Notes: generated by a model from the letters alone, not told the origin. A DNA stretch of 64,000 bases from Isosphaeraceae bacterium (GCA_026004735.1 BPJS01000001.1:558001-622000), one strand, 5' to 3'. Counted from the first letter of the stretch, positions 27,288 to 37,357 are shown. Numbers and translations: made by a program.

Positions 27288-28280
27288 GTGCCGACCTCAC
27301 GCGACACCCCCTCCGGTTCACCGCTGGCGGACGCCTGGTTCCTGACCGGCCAGACCGCATCCGGAAAGTCGGCCATCGCCCTAGCCCTGGCCCGCCGGCT
27401 CCCGGTCGAGATCCTGGCCCTCGACTCCATGACCCTCTACCGGGGCATGGACATCGGCACCGCCAAGCCCTCGCCGGCCGACCGCGCCGCCGTGCCCCAC
27501 CACCTCATCGACCTGCTCGACCCCTGGCAAGCGGCCAGTGTCGGCCAATATCGGGCCTGGGCCTTGGCTGCCGTCGCCGAGATCCGCGCACGGGGCAAGA
27601 TCCCCCTGTTCGTCGGTGGAACGCCGCTTTACCTCAAGGCTCTGCTCCGCGGCCTGTTCGAGGGTCCACCGGCCGATGCGGCCCTCCGCGCCGCCCTCGA
27701 AGCCGAGGCCCAGGTCGGCGGCAACGCCGCGCTCCACGCCCGACTGGCGGCCATCGACCCACCCACCGCCGCCCGCCTTCACCCCAATGACCGCCGCCGG
27801 ATCATCCGCGCCCTCGAAGTCCACACGCTTACAGGCCGCCGCCTCAGCGACCTGCAACGCGAGCACGACCAGCCCGCCACCGGCGCGCGCGTCCTCGCCC
27901 TGGTCCGCCACCGCACCGACCTGGCCGCCCGCATCGACCGCCGCGTCGACGCCATGTTCGCTGCCGGCCTGATCGACGAGGTCCGCCAGCTTCAGGCCAG
28001 CCCGCGACCCATCCACCGCGTCCCCGCCCAGGCGGTCGGCTACGCCGAAGTGATCGACCACCTCGCCGGACGCCTCACCCTCCCGCAGGCCCTCGAACGG
28101 ACCCGGCTCCGCACCCGCCAATTCGCCCGCCGCCAGTCCACCTGGTTCCGCGGACTGGCCGAGGTCCAACTCTGGCCGCTTGAGCCGGACACATCCACCG
28201 AGGCGACCGCCGACGCCCTCGCACACTGGTTCTCCTGCGACGTCCCCGGCCGCCGCCCGCCTTCGTTTCCCGTTCCTTAG
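27288..28280 (+). CDS. miaA: tRNA dimethylallyltransferase MiaA
   Basis: Adds the dimethylallyl group to A37 of tRNAs reading UNN codons. 330 residues, slightly longer than E. coli MiaA. P-loop GQTASGKSA at 21-29, DSMTLYRGMDIGTAKPS (the DSxxxYxxxxIGTAKP motif), PHHLIDLLDP, GGTPLYLKALLRGLF, and the C-terminal AVGYAEVIDHL plus TRQFARRQSTWFRG are all present. The start is GTG 27288; a CATAAT box at 27271-27276 would give an almost leaderless transcript. purU begins 29 bases after the stop, so the two probably form one unit; divergent to korAB. Confidence 0.96.
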   Translation: MPTSRDTPSGSPLADAWFLTGQTASGKSAIALALARRLPVEILALDSMTLYRGMDIGTAKPSPADRAAVPHHLIDLLDPWQAASVGQYRAWALAAVAEIRARGKIPLFVGGTPLYLKALLRGLFEGPPADAALRAALEAEAQVGGNAALHARLAAIDPPTAARLHPNDRRRIIRALEVHTLTGRRLSDLQREHDQPATGARVLALVRHRTDLAARIDRRVDAMFAAGLIDEVRQLQASPRPIHRVPAQAVGYAEVIDHLAGRLTLPQALERTRLRTRQFARRQSTWFRGLAEVQLWPLEPDTSTEATADALAHWFSCDVPGRRPPSFPVP

Positions 28281-28309
28281 CACCCTGACCCCAGCGCTGG
28301 AGCCTCCTC

Positions 28310-29173
<864 letters not shown>

Positions 29174-29263
29174 AACCGAACGTATGGCTACGATCCTTTC
29201 TTCCTGGCTGGCGGTTCCGCCACCTGTCCGCGCTTCCTCAAGTCTCTGAAGCCCGAACTTCCC

Positions 29264-30409
29264 ATGCGCGCCCGCACCCCGTGGGCTGCCCTTGCCGTCG
29301 CCCTCGGGGCCAGCACCACGCTCGCGGCGGCGACCCAGGACCCCGGCGCTCTCTCACCGCGGCCCGTCCCCTGGACGAGCTCGCGCATGGTCGGTGAGCC
29401 CAACCCGCCCCCGCCTTACGTCGCGACGCCGGCGTACCCCTGGCTCACGTTCCAGCGGCCCGTCCTCGTCGCCGCCATCCCCGGCACCGACCGCCTGATC
29501 GTCCTCGAAGTCGGGGGCCGCGTCGTGCGGCTACGTCTACCACGGCGATCGACTCCCCGACCTGAAGGGCGCCTCCATCTACGGCGACTGCCAGACCGGG
29601 ACGATCTGGGCCCTCCGCTACGACCGCGCAGCCCTCCGCGTCACCGATCACCGCATGCTGGCCCACACGCCTCTGTAGCTTGTCTCCTTCGGCCTCGACG
29701 TCGTCGAAGCCTGCATCGCCTCGATGGGGCAGAGGGTGCAGGCTCCCAGTTCCCCGCCCACCAACTCTCGTCTGAACGATTCCTCCGTCGCTCTGGCACT
29801 GGCCCGAGCGATCGACCGCGGCGTTGTCGCTCCCGACGCCCGTGCCCGCCTGCTCGCCGCCGTCAACGACGACCCGCGCCCCGAGGTCCGCGACCTCTTC
29901 GAACGCTTCCGCCCGACGTCGGAACGCGCCGCCACCCTGGGCGGCTCGTTCGACCCGTCGGTCGTCCTCCGCCTCGCCGGCGACCCCGACCGCGGCCGCC
30001 TGTTCCGCGAGAACTCCGCAATTCCGTGCCGCTCGTGCCAAGCGGTCGAGGGCTTCGGTCAGCCGTTCAGGCCCGACCTCGCCAAACCCGCCGCGACGTA
30101 CGACCGCCGCACGCTGCTCGAACATATTCTGAAGCCATCACTCTCGATCGACGAGCCATACCGCGCCCATGTCGTCGAGACGACCGAGGCTGCCTCCTCG
30201 TCGCCCTGCGTGTGGAGCGCACGAACGAGGCGATCACCCCGCGCGACACGAAGAACGAGCTCGTCCGCGTCCCGCTCGCCGAGGTCGAGCAATCCGCCCG
30301 AAGCCGCACGTCGCTGATGCCCGAGGGCCTCCTCGCTGGCCTCACCCCCACCAGTCGGCGGACCTGCTGGCCTCTCTGCAAGCGTCGGGACCAGGATGTT
30401 GAGCGATAG
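29264..30409 (+). pseudogene. decayed PVC-type haem-binding / PQQ-dehydrogenase-like protein
   Basis: Pieces of one protein family appear in order but in changing frames. Frame 1 from ATG 29264 gives a signal peptide and a propeller start (FQRPVLVAAIPGTDRLIVLE). A second frame from about 29527 gives GYVYHGDRLPDLKGASIYGD to a stop near 29677. A third (29724 on) gives GDPDRGRLFRENSAIPCRSCQ and PDLAKPAATYDRRTLLEHIL, equivalent to the CxxCH haem domain but with Gln in place of the haem-ligating His. The original frame then resumes (ITPRDTKNELVRVPLAEVE, SLMPEGLLAGLT), and the last bit (HPHQSADLLASLQ) is in another. Intact relatives are near 1000 residues, so internal sequence is also deleted. Confidence 0.8.
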
Positions 30410-30457
30410 CACCATAAGGCACATCCAGGCTCGCCACGAGGAGACAGAAAACGGCTC

Positions 30458-30486
30458 TTGACAGTGGTTACGACGCCCGTCACCAT
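30458..30486 (+). promoter_or_regulatory. possible promoter upstream of the 346-residue exported protein
   Basis: A perfect TTGACA at 30458-30463, 17 bases, then CACCAT at 30481-30486, only three of six matches in the -10 box. It lies 36 bases before the ATG at 30522 and just after the pseudogene. Confidence 0.3.
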
Positions 30487-30521
30487 GAAGTTAGCTTCCA
30501 ATTCTCCCTTCTAGGTAGGCC

Positions 30522-31562
30522 ATGAAAACGCGATCGAGGTTCACTCGCCCCCCAACCTGGGTCGCCTCTTCGTTCGCCCTGGCGTGGTGGCTCACATCCC
30601 AGCCGGCACTGGCACAAACAGTCGACCGTGATGCCCTGCGGTCGGAGCTGAAGCTGCTCTGGGATTCCCTGAGCAGCCTGGAGTTCCATTGCGAGGACGT
30701 TTCCCTGGCGGCGGACGGTGAGATCGACCGAAGCGTCGGCTCGAACCACTTCGATTTCGCTTGGACCTCCGCAGGCAACCGGTCCCTCAAGATCTGGGCG
30801 GTGAAGCCATCGAACGAGATGAAGCTGATTGGCTGGGAGACTCGGGATAGTCATCGTTCCTACTCAATCAACACGTTTCATGACGATTTGGAGGCGATCA
30901 GTCAGGTCTTCATCGATGCCCTCCCGCCCCCCGGAGATCCCGACCGAGGCGCCACCGTCAGCCCGCTTTGGATGCTGATGCCCCAGGGAATCCCCCTCTA
31001 TCAGCACCTCGATCGTGGACCATCGGTCAAACTCGAATTGGTAAACGGTAAGTGCGTCGTCGAACTGACTGGAAAACGCAACATCCGCCTCACCCTCGAC
31101 CCGGAACACGATTGGCTCGCGTCCAGGGTCGAGTTCGCGAGCGGGTCGTCCCTCACCGTGAGGCGGTTCGGCAGGGACAATGGCCGATGGTTCCCCGTGG
31201 AGATTCTTCTGGACGATCCCAATGCCGAGCAATATCCGCAGTCCCTTTCTCTCGTGACAGAACTCCGAATCAACCGCCCCATCGCACCATCGAAGCTAAC
31301 CCTCCCGGAATTGCCCGATGGCGTCTACGTAGAGGATCGCATAGCCGGCCACTCCGCATTCCGAGGCGGGGCCGAGGCCCGCGAGCGTTTGGAATCCCGA
31401 CACACCGCACCCGTGCGAACCGACGTGCGGTCCGAGAGGCCGGTCGTGGCGGCGAGTAGTCCATCGGGCCTGCCCTGGCCGGGAATCGTGGCGTCGGTCT
31501 CTCTCGCCCTGATCGGTGCCGGTGGTCTTCTCGCCTGGAGGCGATCGGCCTCAGATCGTTGA
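30522..31562 (+). CDS. hypothetical exported protein with C-terminal membrane anchor
   Basis: A 346-residue protein with a Sec-type signal peptide (cleavage after about residue 31, QPALAQT), a long beta-rich middle region and a single C-terminal hydrophobic helix (IVASVSLALIGAGGLLAW) followed by RRSASDR, so it is probably anchored facing the periplasm. The start RSELKLLWDSLSSLEFHCEDVS, strands such as VKLELVNGKCVVELTG and LTLDPEHDWLASRVEF, and DNGRWFPVEI are reminiscent of LolA/LppX-like half-barrel proteins, which is a structural guess. It begins a run of co-oriented exported proteins to 36234. Specific function unknown. Confidence 0.7.
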   Translation: MKTRSRFTRPPTWVASSFALAWWLTSQPALAQTVDRDALRSELKLLWDSLSSLEFHCEDVSLAADGEIDRSVGSNHFDFAWTSAGNRSLKIWAVKPSNEMKLIGWETRDSHRSYSINTFHDDLEAISQVFIDALPPPGDPDRGATVSPLWMLMPQGIPLYQHLDRGPSVKLELVNGKCVVELTGKRNIRLTLDPEHDWLASRVEFASGSSLTVRRFGRDNGRWFPVEILLDDPNAEQYPQSLSLVTELRINRPIAPSKLTLPELPDGVYVEDRIAGHSAFRGGAEARERLESRHTAPVRTDVRSERPVVAASSPSGLPWPGIVASVSLALIGAGGLLAWRRSASDR

Positions 31563-31608
31563 AGCAACGAGGCGGCCGGATACACGCACTCACCGAGGTG
31601 CTCATCAT

Positions 31609-31983
31609 ATGTGCTCGAACCATCGCCGGCCGACCTGGTTGTGCGGCGCGAGTGTGGCCGCGCTGGTCGCAAGCGTCGTCGTGCTGTGGCTCACACTCGC
31701 GAACGCCGCCCTCGCGGGCCCCCAACCCAATCACAATCGGTGTGAAGCGGATAGCGTCTCCAGTCCATGCCCCGGAGATGGCCTCGGGGAGTGCGTCAAT
31801 ATCAATTACTACTGCTTCAGGTGGCTATCGCATCGACCCCAGTGGTGCGTTCCGATGACCAGTTTCAATTGCCTATGGCTCTGGGAAGTGAACTGTGGCG
31901 TCAAGATGCGATGCGACACACATACTCCATTCCAGCCCGAGCATAACTGTACCGAGACCGTTGACAGGTGCATCGGCGGCTAA
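31609..31983 (+). CDS. small cysteine-rich exported protein
   Basis: A 124-residue protein from ATG 31609 (GAGGTG about 9 bases upstream). A signal peptide or anchor spans residues about 12-36 (GASVAALVASVVVLWLTLAN to ALAG). The mature part is 88 residues with ten cysteines (45, 54, 62, 69, 80, 88, 96, 102, 114, 121), enough for five disulfides, and several Trp. I recognise no family. A longer in-frame ATG at 31516 overlaps the preceding gene and would bury the signal peptide, so it was not used. It sits between the LolA-like protein and the DUF1559 gene. Confidence 0.65.
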   Translation: MCSNHRRPTWLCGASVAALVASVVVLWLTLANAALAGPQPNHNRCEADSVSSPCPGDGLGECVNINYYCFRWLSHRPQWCVPMTSFNCLWLWEVNCGVKMRCDTHTPFQPEHNCTETVDRCIGG

Positions 31984-32043
31984 TAGGTCCCTGGACGTCA
32001 GCGAAGGCCCTCAACGCGCGTATGCCCGCGTGAGATCCTGCAA

Positions 32044-33099
32044 ATGAAACTCGATGTGATCCGGAACTCGCATCTTGGCGTGCTTCGTGATCGCGGCGGG
32101 GTCACGATCATCGAGTTGATTGTCTCCCTCGGTGTGATTGGTCTCTTGCTGGCCCTGCTCCTGCCTGCCGTCCAGCAGGCGCGCGAGGCCGCGCGGCGGG
32201 CGCGTTGCTTGAGCAATCTGCATCAGGTCGGGCTCGCCACCCAGAGCTACGTCGCCCAGCACGGCGTCTTCCCGGCCAACTGGGGCCTGCCCGACTTCTA
32301 TTTCGACGGCCCCGGCCCGCTCCGCGGTGACATGAAGGAGTATTCTGTCTTCACCCTGCTGCTGCCGCATCTCGACGAGCCAGCGCTGTTCCAGGCCATC
32401 AATTTCAACCTCGGCATCACGGACCCATATTGGAGGCCCGGTCGGTTCGGCCGCTCGGGGCTGGAGGCGAATGCCACGGTTATGTCGGCGACCCTCGGCG
32501 TCCTCCTCTGCCCCAGCGACCCGGCCCCTCTCGCGCGACGCACGGGCAGTTCGAACTACCGCGCGAACAACGGGACCGATCGCTCGTATATCTCCCGCGA
32601 CGGGCCGTTCCTGAGCACAGGGGGCCGACCCGTCCGCCCCGCGTCGATCCGCGACGGCCTGAGCCACACCGTCGCGTTCTCGGAAAAGCTCCGCGCCCGG
32701 CCCGACCGTGGCCGGCTCGACCCCCGCGTTCACATGCTCCTCGCCGACCTGGGGCCGGGCGACTCCAACGACCAATGGCTCGCCGAGTGTGCGAATCAAC
32801 CCGCCGAGACCGCCCGCTACCGGGCGGGCGCCGGTCTCACCTGGTTCATCTCCAGCCTGGCGCAAACGAACTACAACCACCTCCAGGAGCCGAACAGCCC
32901 GATCCCCGATTGCGTCCCTGGCGGGGGATTGGCCACGCCGTTCGGTCTGTTCGGGGCGCGGAGCAACCACCCCGGCGGCGTCCACGCGGCCATGTGCGAC
33001 GGCTCGGCGCGATTTGTCGCCCAGACGATCGGCCGCCCGGTCTGGCGGGCCCTCGGGTCGCGCGACGGCGGAGAGGCGATCAACGACGGTTCTTATTGA
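32044..33099 (+). CDS. DUF1559 domain-containing prepilin-like protein
   Basis: A 351-residue member of the large planctomycete DUF1559 family. It has a type IV pilin-like N-terminus: GVTIIELIVSLGVIGLLLALLLP, a prepilin-peptidase site followed by the hydrophobic helix, then PAVQQAREAARRARCLSNLHQ, the family hallmark. The large globular part ends with SNHPGGVHAAMCDGSARFV, the conserved C-terminal motif. Members are exported, surface or pseudopilus-like proteins of unknown role, present in tens to hundreds of copies in planctomycete genomes. Start at ATG 32044. The following gene is 30 bases downstream, a DUF1573 protein, so they probably share a transcript. Confidence 0.95.
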   Translation: MKLDVIRNSHLGVLRDRGGVTIIELIVSLGVIGLLLALLLPAVQQAREAARRARCLSNLHQVGLATQSYVAQHGVFPANWGLPDFYFDGPGPLRGDMKEYSVFTLLLPHLDEPALFQAINFNLGITDPYWRPGRFGRSGLEANATVMSATLGVLLCPSDPAPLARRTGSSNYRANNGTDRSYISRDGPFLSTGGRPVRPASIRDGLSHTVAFSEKLRARPDRGRLDPRVHMLLADLGPGDSNDQWLAECANQPAETARYRAGAGLTWFISSLAQTNYNHLQEPNSPIPDCVPGGGLATPFGLFGARSNHPGGVHAAMCDGSARFVAQTIGRPVWRALGSRDGGEAINDGSY

Positions 33100-33129
33100 C
33101 CAACTCATCGCCCCCCTCGAGGAGGGATC

Positions 33130-34197
33130 ATGCGCATCATGGTCGCGCCAGGCCGAGCTCGGCTCGCGATCGGCCTTCTCGCCGTCGCGTCGCTCGGTGC
33201 GGTCTACGTCGCCATCCAGCCCCCACCCGCACCCCGCGCCTTGGTGCTAACGCCGGCCCAGCGAATTGTCGCCGAGCCGGGAATCCAGAAGGTCGAGGTC
33301 TCCTACCGGATCGCGAACCGAGGGGGACGCGACCTCACGATTCATCGCACAAGGTCCTCCTGCGGCTGTACGGTCGCCTCGGTCGAGCCCCGCGTGATCC
33401 CGCCGGGAGGCAAGGGTGTCGTCACCCTCCGCGCGACGCCGCCCGCGGCCGGCGAACGGCCCGTCTCCGTGGTCCTGGAGACGAACTCGGTCCCGGACCC
33501 GGAGGTCCATCTGGAACTCACCCTCGTCGGAAAGCGGGAGCCGCCGTTCGTAGTCGAAGGCTCCGAGGTTGTCCAGTTCGGTCCCATCTTGGAGGAGCGG
33601 GTCGAGGCCGTCGTCTGGATCACCTCCCATGAGCACCAGGGATCCAGGCCCTGGCTCGATTCGGCGAGATCGGACATGCCCGATCTGAGACTCGAGGGCG
33701 GGTTGGTCGAGGAGGGGCCACGCCTGGGCGACGTCATCATCCGGCGCTATCGCTATACGGCCGAGTTGACGGCGACGGGTCGCGCCCCGGGGCCGATCCG
33801 CGGTGAGCTCATCCTCTCGGGTGTCGGGCGCGACAAGGAGGTGAGGCTCCCGGTTACGGCGACGATCCGCCCGCCCGTCGTCGCCTCACCAGCTGCCCTG
33901 ATGGCCACTGTGATCTCCGGCGAATCCATGCCGCGATTCACTCTGCTGCTTTCGCCGGGGCGACCCGGCTTCGAACTCGAGGCTGAGCCCTGCCCCGAGA
34001 ACGACCCGTCGATCCGCGTCGAGCCTAGGGGCGCCGCGGGTGGCGGCCTGGTCTTCGACATCACCGCCGCCGATCACCTACGACTCCCCGTCGAGACCTC
34101 GCTCGTGATGACAACCAATCATCCCGAATGTCCAACCGTCCGCGTCCCGGTCATCATTCGTGCCGCGCAGACCTCGCTCGCCGATCGCATCCCTTGA
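33130..34197 (+). CDS. DUF1573 domain-containing exported protein
   Basis: A 355-residue protein with an N-terminal signal anchor (LAIGLLAVASLGAVYVAIQ) and a DUF1573 Ig-like domain: the segment VSYRIANRGGRDLTIHRTRSS leads into SCGCT, where Cys78 and Cys80 are the family's conserved pair. A second beta-sandwich region (RGELILSGVGRDKEVRLPVTA) and a third follow. DUF1573 domains occur in exported planctomycete and Bacteroidetes proteins; their function is unknown, though the CGC motif suggests metal or disulfide chemistry. Probably co-transcribed with the DUF1559 gene. Confidence 0.85.
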   Translation: MRIMVAPGRARLAIGLLAVASLGAVYVAIQPPPAPRALVLTPAQRIVAEPGIQKVEVSYRIANRGGRDLTIHRTRSSCGCTVASVEPRVIPPGGKGVVTLRATPPAAGERPVSVVLETNSVPDPEVHLELTLVGKREPPFVVEGSEVVQFGPILEERVEAVVWITSHEHQGSRPWLDSARSDMPDLRLEGGLVEEGPRLGDVIIRRYRYTAELTATGRAPGPIRGELILSGVGRDKEVRLPVTATIRPPVVASPAALMATVISGESMPRFTLLLSPGRPGFELEAEPCPENDPSIRVEPRGAAGGGLVFDITAADHLRLPVETSLVMTTNHPECPTVRVPVIIRAAQTSLADRIP

Positions 34198-34266
34198 TCA
34201 GCGTCCGGCGGCCCTGGGAACACGAGGCAGCCCTTGGGCGACGTCGCAAGAATCTGCCCTTCCCCA

Positions 34267-34283
34267 AACCGACCTAATCGGTT
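34267..34283. terminator. small hairpin after the DUF1573 gene
   Basis: AACCGA-CCTAA-TCGGTT, 6 bp with a 5-base loop, 70 bases after the DUF1573 stop and 130 before the next start. No T-run; weak candidate. Confidence 0.25.
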
Positions 34284-34413
34284 ACCCAAGGGCCGCAAGT
34301 CCTAGCCACCGCGGTGCGCTGTCCTCGCGGTCCCAGCCTCGACGCACGTCCGAGGCTTCTCCGCACCGTCGGCCGGAGCCACGGAGCCGTTCCCAGGGAG
34401 GGGGCGTTTCCTC

Positions 34414-36234
34414 ATGAGCCTGCGATCACTCATCGGCCGTTTGCTCGTGCTGGCCAGCCTTGCCACGCCGGCCTGGAGTCAAGATCCAGCGCCCCAAGCT
34501 GGCCCAGACAACGGAGCCGACGCCGTTCCGCTCCCGTTCGACGATGCTCCCAGCCTTTCCGCCGAAACCACTCCCAGCCCACCCCCTCAATCCGCGCCGG
34601 CCGACCCCTTCGACGACCTCCCCCCTGAGGCCCCGCGCGACGAGCAGATTCTTCGGGTCCAGATCCCCGGCCAGCCTCGCGCTGCGTCGCCTGCGCCTGA
34701 GGCTCCCGAGATCCTCCGCGCCGCTGCCCAGGCTCCGACGCCACCCCTCCAATCCACGCCCGCGAATCTGACCGCCGCCGATCCGACCGTACTTCCCCCG
34801 GAACGACTTACCACCGGCCCCACCACCGCCGGCATCACGGTCGAGGTCCGCGCCCCCGAAGTCGCCAACGTTCACCTCGATACGCCGTTCCACGTCATCA
34901 TCCGCAACAACGGCCCCACCGATGCCGCGGGTGTCCTGGTCCGCTACCCGCTTCCGGCCGACCTCGACTTCGTCGACGCCGAACCGGCCCCCACCCGCGC
35001 CGACGACGGCGTCTACACCTGGGTTCTGAACCCCCTGCCGGTCGGCTCCGAGCGAACCATCAAGGTTCAGGTCCACCCGCGTGCCAAGAAAACCTTCGAT
35101 CACGCCGTCACCGTCAGCCTTCTGACCGGCGGCCGTGCCCGGACGATCGTCCGCCAGCCCCAGCTCAAGGTGGAAATCCGCGCCGATAAGCCGAAACCGC
35201 TCAAGGGGACGCCCGTCGTCTTCGACATCGTCGTCACCAACGTCGGCGACCTGCCTGCCCGCGACGTGACCGTCCAGGCGCGGCTCTCCCCAGGCTTCAG
35301 CCACCCCCGCGGCACCGACCTGATCCTACCGCTCAAAGACGAGCTCGGCATCGCCTCGATCGCCCCCGGCGACACCGTCCCCCTCAAACTCGAGGTCGAA
35401 ACGACCGGCATGGGCCTGCAAACCTGTGACATCACCGCCACTAGCCCCGACCAGCCCGAGGAAGCCACCGCCCACGGCGAAGTGGAAGTGGTCCACCCAG
35501 ACCTGGTCCTCAGCCTCGAAGGGCCGACCGAACGCTACCCCGACAATGTGGCCACCTACAAGCTGACCGTCACCAACAACGGGACTGCGCCGGCACGCCA
35601 AGTCGTCGTCGCCGCCCAAGTGCCCACCGGCGCCCGGCCCGAGGCCGTCAACCCTCGCGCCACCTGGGCCAAGGACGTCCGCACCTTCTACTGGCGACTC
35701 AACGAACTGCCGCCCAAAGCCACCGAGGTCTTTACGGTCCAGGCACGCATGGGCGGAATCGGCCTGCTGACGCTCCGCGCCGGCGTCAAGGCCGAGGGGA
35801 TCCCGCCCGTCAGTCGCTCCCACAACACCGAAATCCGCGGCATCTCCAAACTTTCGCTGGTCGTCAACGAACCCCGCGGCGTTCTCGACGAAGGCGAAGA
35901 ATCGGTCTACGAGATCCGCATCCGCAACGACGGCACCGCCGACGCCACCCGCGTCCAGGTCCGCGCCCAGATCTCCGACAACCTGCAGATCCTCAGCCTC
36001 ACCGGGGCCGATGCCCGAACCCCTCAATCGCCTCCCGCCGACCCCACCACCGCCGTCTTCCCCTTGATCGACCGACTCCCCCAGGGTGGCGAAGTCACCA
36101 TGAGCTTCCGGGTCAAAGCCGTTCGCCCGGGCAACGGCACCTGCGAGGTCAGCGTCCTCGACGACGAAATCCAGATCCCAATCCGCCAGTCAATGATCAC
36201 CCGCGTTACCCCGGCCTCCGGACCAACCAACTGA
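34414..36234 (+). CDS. exported DUF11-like repeat protein
   Basis: A 606-residue protein with a signal peptide (residues 1 to about 22, ending LATPAWS), a Pro-rich disordered stretch to about 120, and four Ig-like repeats of the DUF11/CARDB kind. Each repeat has the pattern VIIRNNGPTDAAGVLVRYPL, VVTNVGDLPARDVTVQA, LTVTNNGTAPARQVVVAA or IRIRNDGTADATRVQVRA. Such domains are adhesin-like extracellular modules. Start ATG 34414 behind GGAGG. The last repeat is followed by about 70 residues (DDEIQIPIRQSM) with no anchor. Probably surface-associated or periplasmic; partner unknown. Confidence 0.85.
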   Translation: MSLRSLIGRLLVLASLATPAWSQDPAPQAGPDNGADAVPLPFDDAPSLSAETTPSPPPQSAPADPFDDLPPEAPRDEQILRVQIPGQPRAASPAPEAPEILRAAAQAPTPPLQSTPANLTAADPTVLPPERLTTGPTTAGITVEVRAPEVANVHLDTPFHVIIRNNGPTDAAGVLVRYPLPADLDFVDAEPAPTRADDGVYTWVLNPLPVGSERTIKVQVHPRAKKTFDHAVTVSLLTGGRARTIVRQPQLKVEIRADKPKPLKGTPVVFDIVVTNVGDLPARDVTVQARLSPGFSHPRGTDLILPLKDELGIASIAPGDTVPLKLEVETTGMGLQTCDITATSPDQPEEATAHGEVEVVHPDLVLSLEGPTERYPDNVATYKLTVTNNGTAPARQVVVAAQVPTGARPEAVNPRATWAKDVRTFYWRLNELPPKATEVFTVQARMGGIGLLTLRAGVKAEGIPPVSRSHNTEIRGISKLSLVVNEPRGVLDEGEESVYEIRIRNDGTADATRVQVRAQISDNLQILSLTGADARTPQSPPADPTTAVFPLIDRLPQGGEVTMSFRVKAVRPGNGTCEVSVLDDEIQIPIRQSMITRVTPASGPTN

Positions 36235-36281
36235 TCGACACTCCGACCTCCAAACGACCATACTACGGGGAGCCGAGTCTC

Positions 36282-36413
36282 ATGAACCTGGGCCGTCCGC
36301 TGCCCGCCCCCGCGGGCACCTCGCGCGACGTCCCGCCCCCCGGCCTGGCCTCCACCGGTCGACGGCCCCGACGCCTTCCCGTCGCCGCCCGCCGCCGCCG
36401 CAAGCGCCCATGA
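36282..36413 (+). CDS. possible 43-residue basic protein coupled to truB
   Basis: An ATG at 36282 preceded by GGGGAG at about 9 bases opens a 43-codon frame ending in a TGA that overlaps the truB ATG (ATGA at 36410-36413). The protein is strongly basic at the end (GRRPRRLPVAARRRRKRP) and Pro-rich before that. Third codon positions are nearly all G or C, as in neighbouring genes. It could be a nucleic-acid- or ribosome-binding micro-protein or simply a leader frame that sets truB translation. I recognise no family. Confidence 0.4.
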   Translation: MNLGRPLPAPAGTSRDVPPPGLASTGRRPRRLPVAARRRRKRP

Positions 36414-37357
36414 CCCCGCCGGTTCCCACCTCGCCGATCGACTCCGCCGCCGGCATCCTGGCCGTCGATAAACCAGTCGGCCCCACCTCCCGGGCCGTCC
36501 TGGACCGAATCGGTCGGCTCCTGCCCCGCGGCACCCGCTTCGGCCACGCTGGCACCCTCGACCCGGCCGCTTCCGGTCTGCTGATCGTCTGCCTCGGCTC
36601 CGCCACCCGCCTGATCCGCCTGCTCCACGCCGCCGGCAAGTCCTATCAGGCGACCGTCCGCCTTGGCGCCACCTCCAACACCCTCGACGCCGACGGCATC
36701 ATCTCCGAAACACCCGACGCCACCGCCCCAACTCTCGAAACCATCCAAGCCGCCCTGGTTCCCTTGACCGGCCGCGTTCGCCAGATTCCCCCGGCTTTCT
36801 CGGCCCTGAAGGTCGGCGGCCAGCGTGCCTACGACCTGGCCCGTCGCGGCGTCTCCTTCGAGCTTCAAGCCCGGGAGGTTCAGATCGACCGGATTGCGGT
36901 TCTTTCCTACGCCTGGCCGCTGCTGGAGCTTGAAATCGACTGCGGTTCTGGTACGTACATCCGTTCAATCGCCCGCGACCTGGGTGAGGCTGTGGCCACC
37001 GGCGGTCTGCTTCAGAGCCTCCGACGCACCCGCGTCGGCCGCTTGACCCTGGCCGACGCCGTCCCCTTGGACGAGCTGACTCCGGAATCCCTGCCCAGCC
37101 AAATCCGCCCGGCCCGCGACGCCGTCGCCCACCTGGGCCAGATCGCTCTGAAGCCGGCCCAACTCGCTCTGATCCGTCATGGTCGGCCGCTCGATACCCG
37201 CCGCGTCGCCGGCCTCGACCCGGCCTGGGACGGCGCCGAGATCGCTCTGCTCGACCCCGCGGGCGGACTGGCCGCCATCGGCCGCGTCGAACTGGCTTCG
37301 TCACGGCTCGCACCCACCTGCGTCCTTCCGCTGTCTGCGTCGGGCGATTTGAAGTAA
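36410..37357 (+). CDS. truB: tRNA pseudouridine(55) synthase TruB
   Basis: Converts U55 in the T-loop of tRNAs to pseudouridine. 315 residues, the normal length. Catalytic Asp51 lies in GHAGTLDPAASGLLIV; GILAVDKPVGPTS near the N-terminus, ATSNTLDADG, QIPPAFSALKVGGQRAYDLAR and CGSGTYIRSIARDLG are all typical. Downstream are the LRRTRVGRLTLADA and C-terminal PUA-like segments. It starts at ATG 36410 within an ATGA overlap of a possible small gene. In many bacteria truB neighbours rbfA and infB; none is present here. Confidence 0.96.
   Translation: MTPPVPTSPIDSAAGILAVDKPVGPTSRAVLDRIGRLLPRGTRFGHAGTLDPAASGLLIVCLGSATRLIRLLHAAGKSYQATVRLGATSNTLDADGIISETPDATAPTLETIQAALVPLTGRVRQIPPAFSALKVGGQRAYDLARRGVSFELQAREVQIDRIAVLSYAWPLLELEIDCGSGTYIRSIARDLGEAVATGGLLQSLRRTRVGRLTLADAVPLDELTPESLPSQIRPARDAVAHLGQIALKPAQLALIRHGRPLDTRRVAGLDPAWDGAEIALLDPAGGLAAIGRVELASSRLAPTCVLPLSASGDLK

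Noticed and set aside
32011-33108. A 365-codon minus-strand frame opposite the DUF1559 gene
   Set aside because: The plus strand encodes a textbook DUF1559 protein; the other frame is a composition shadow.
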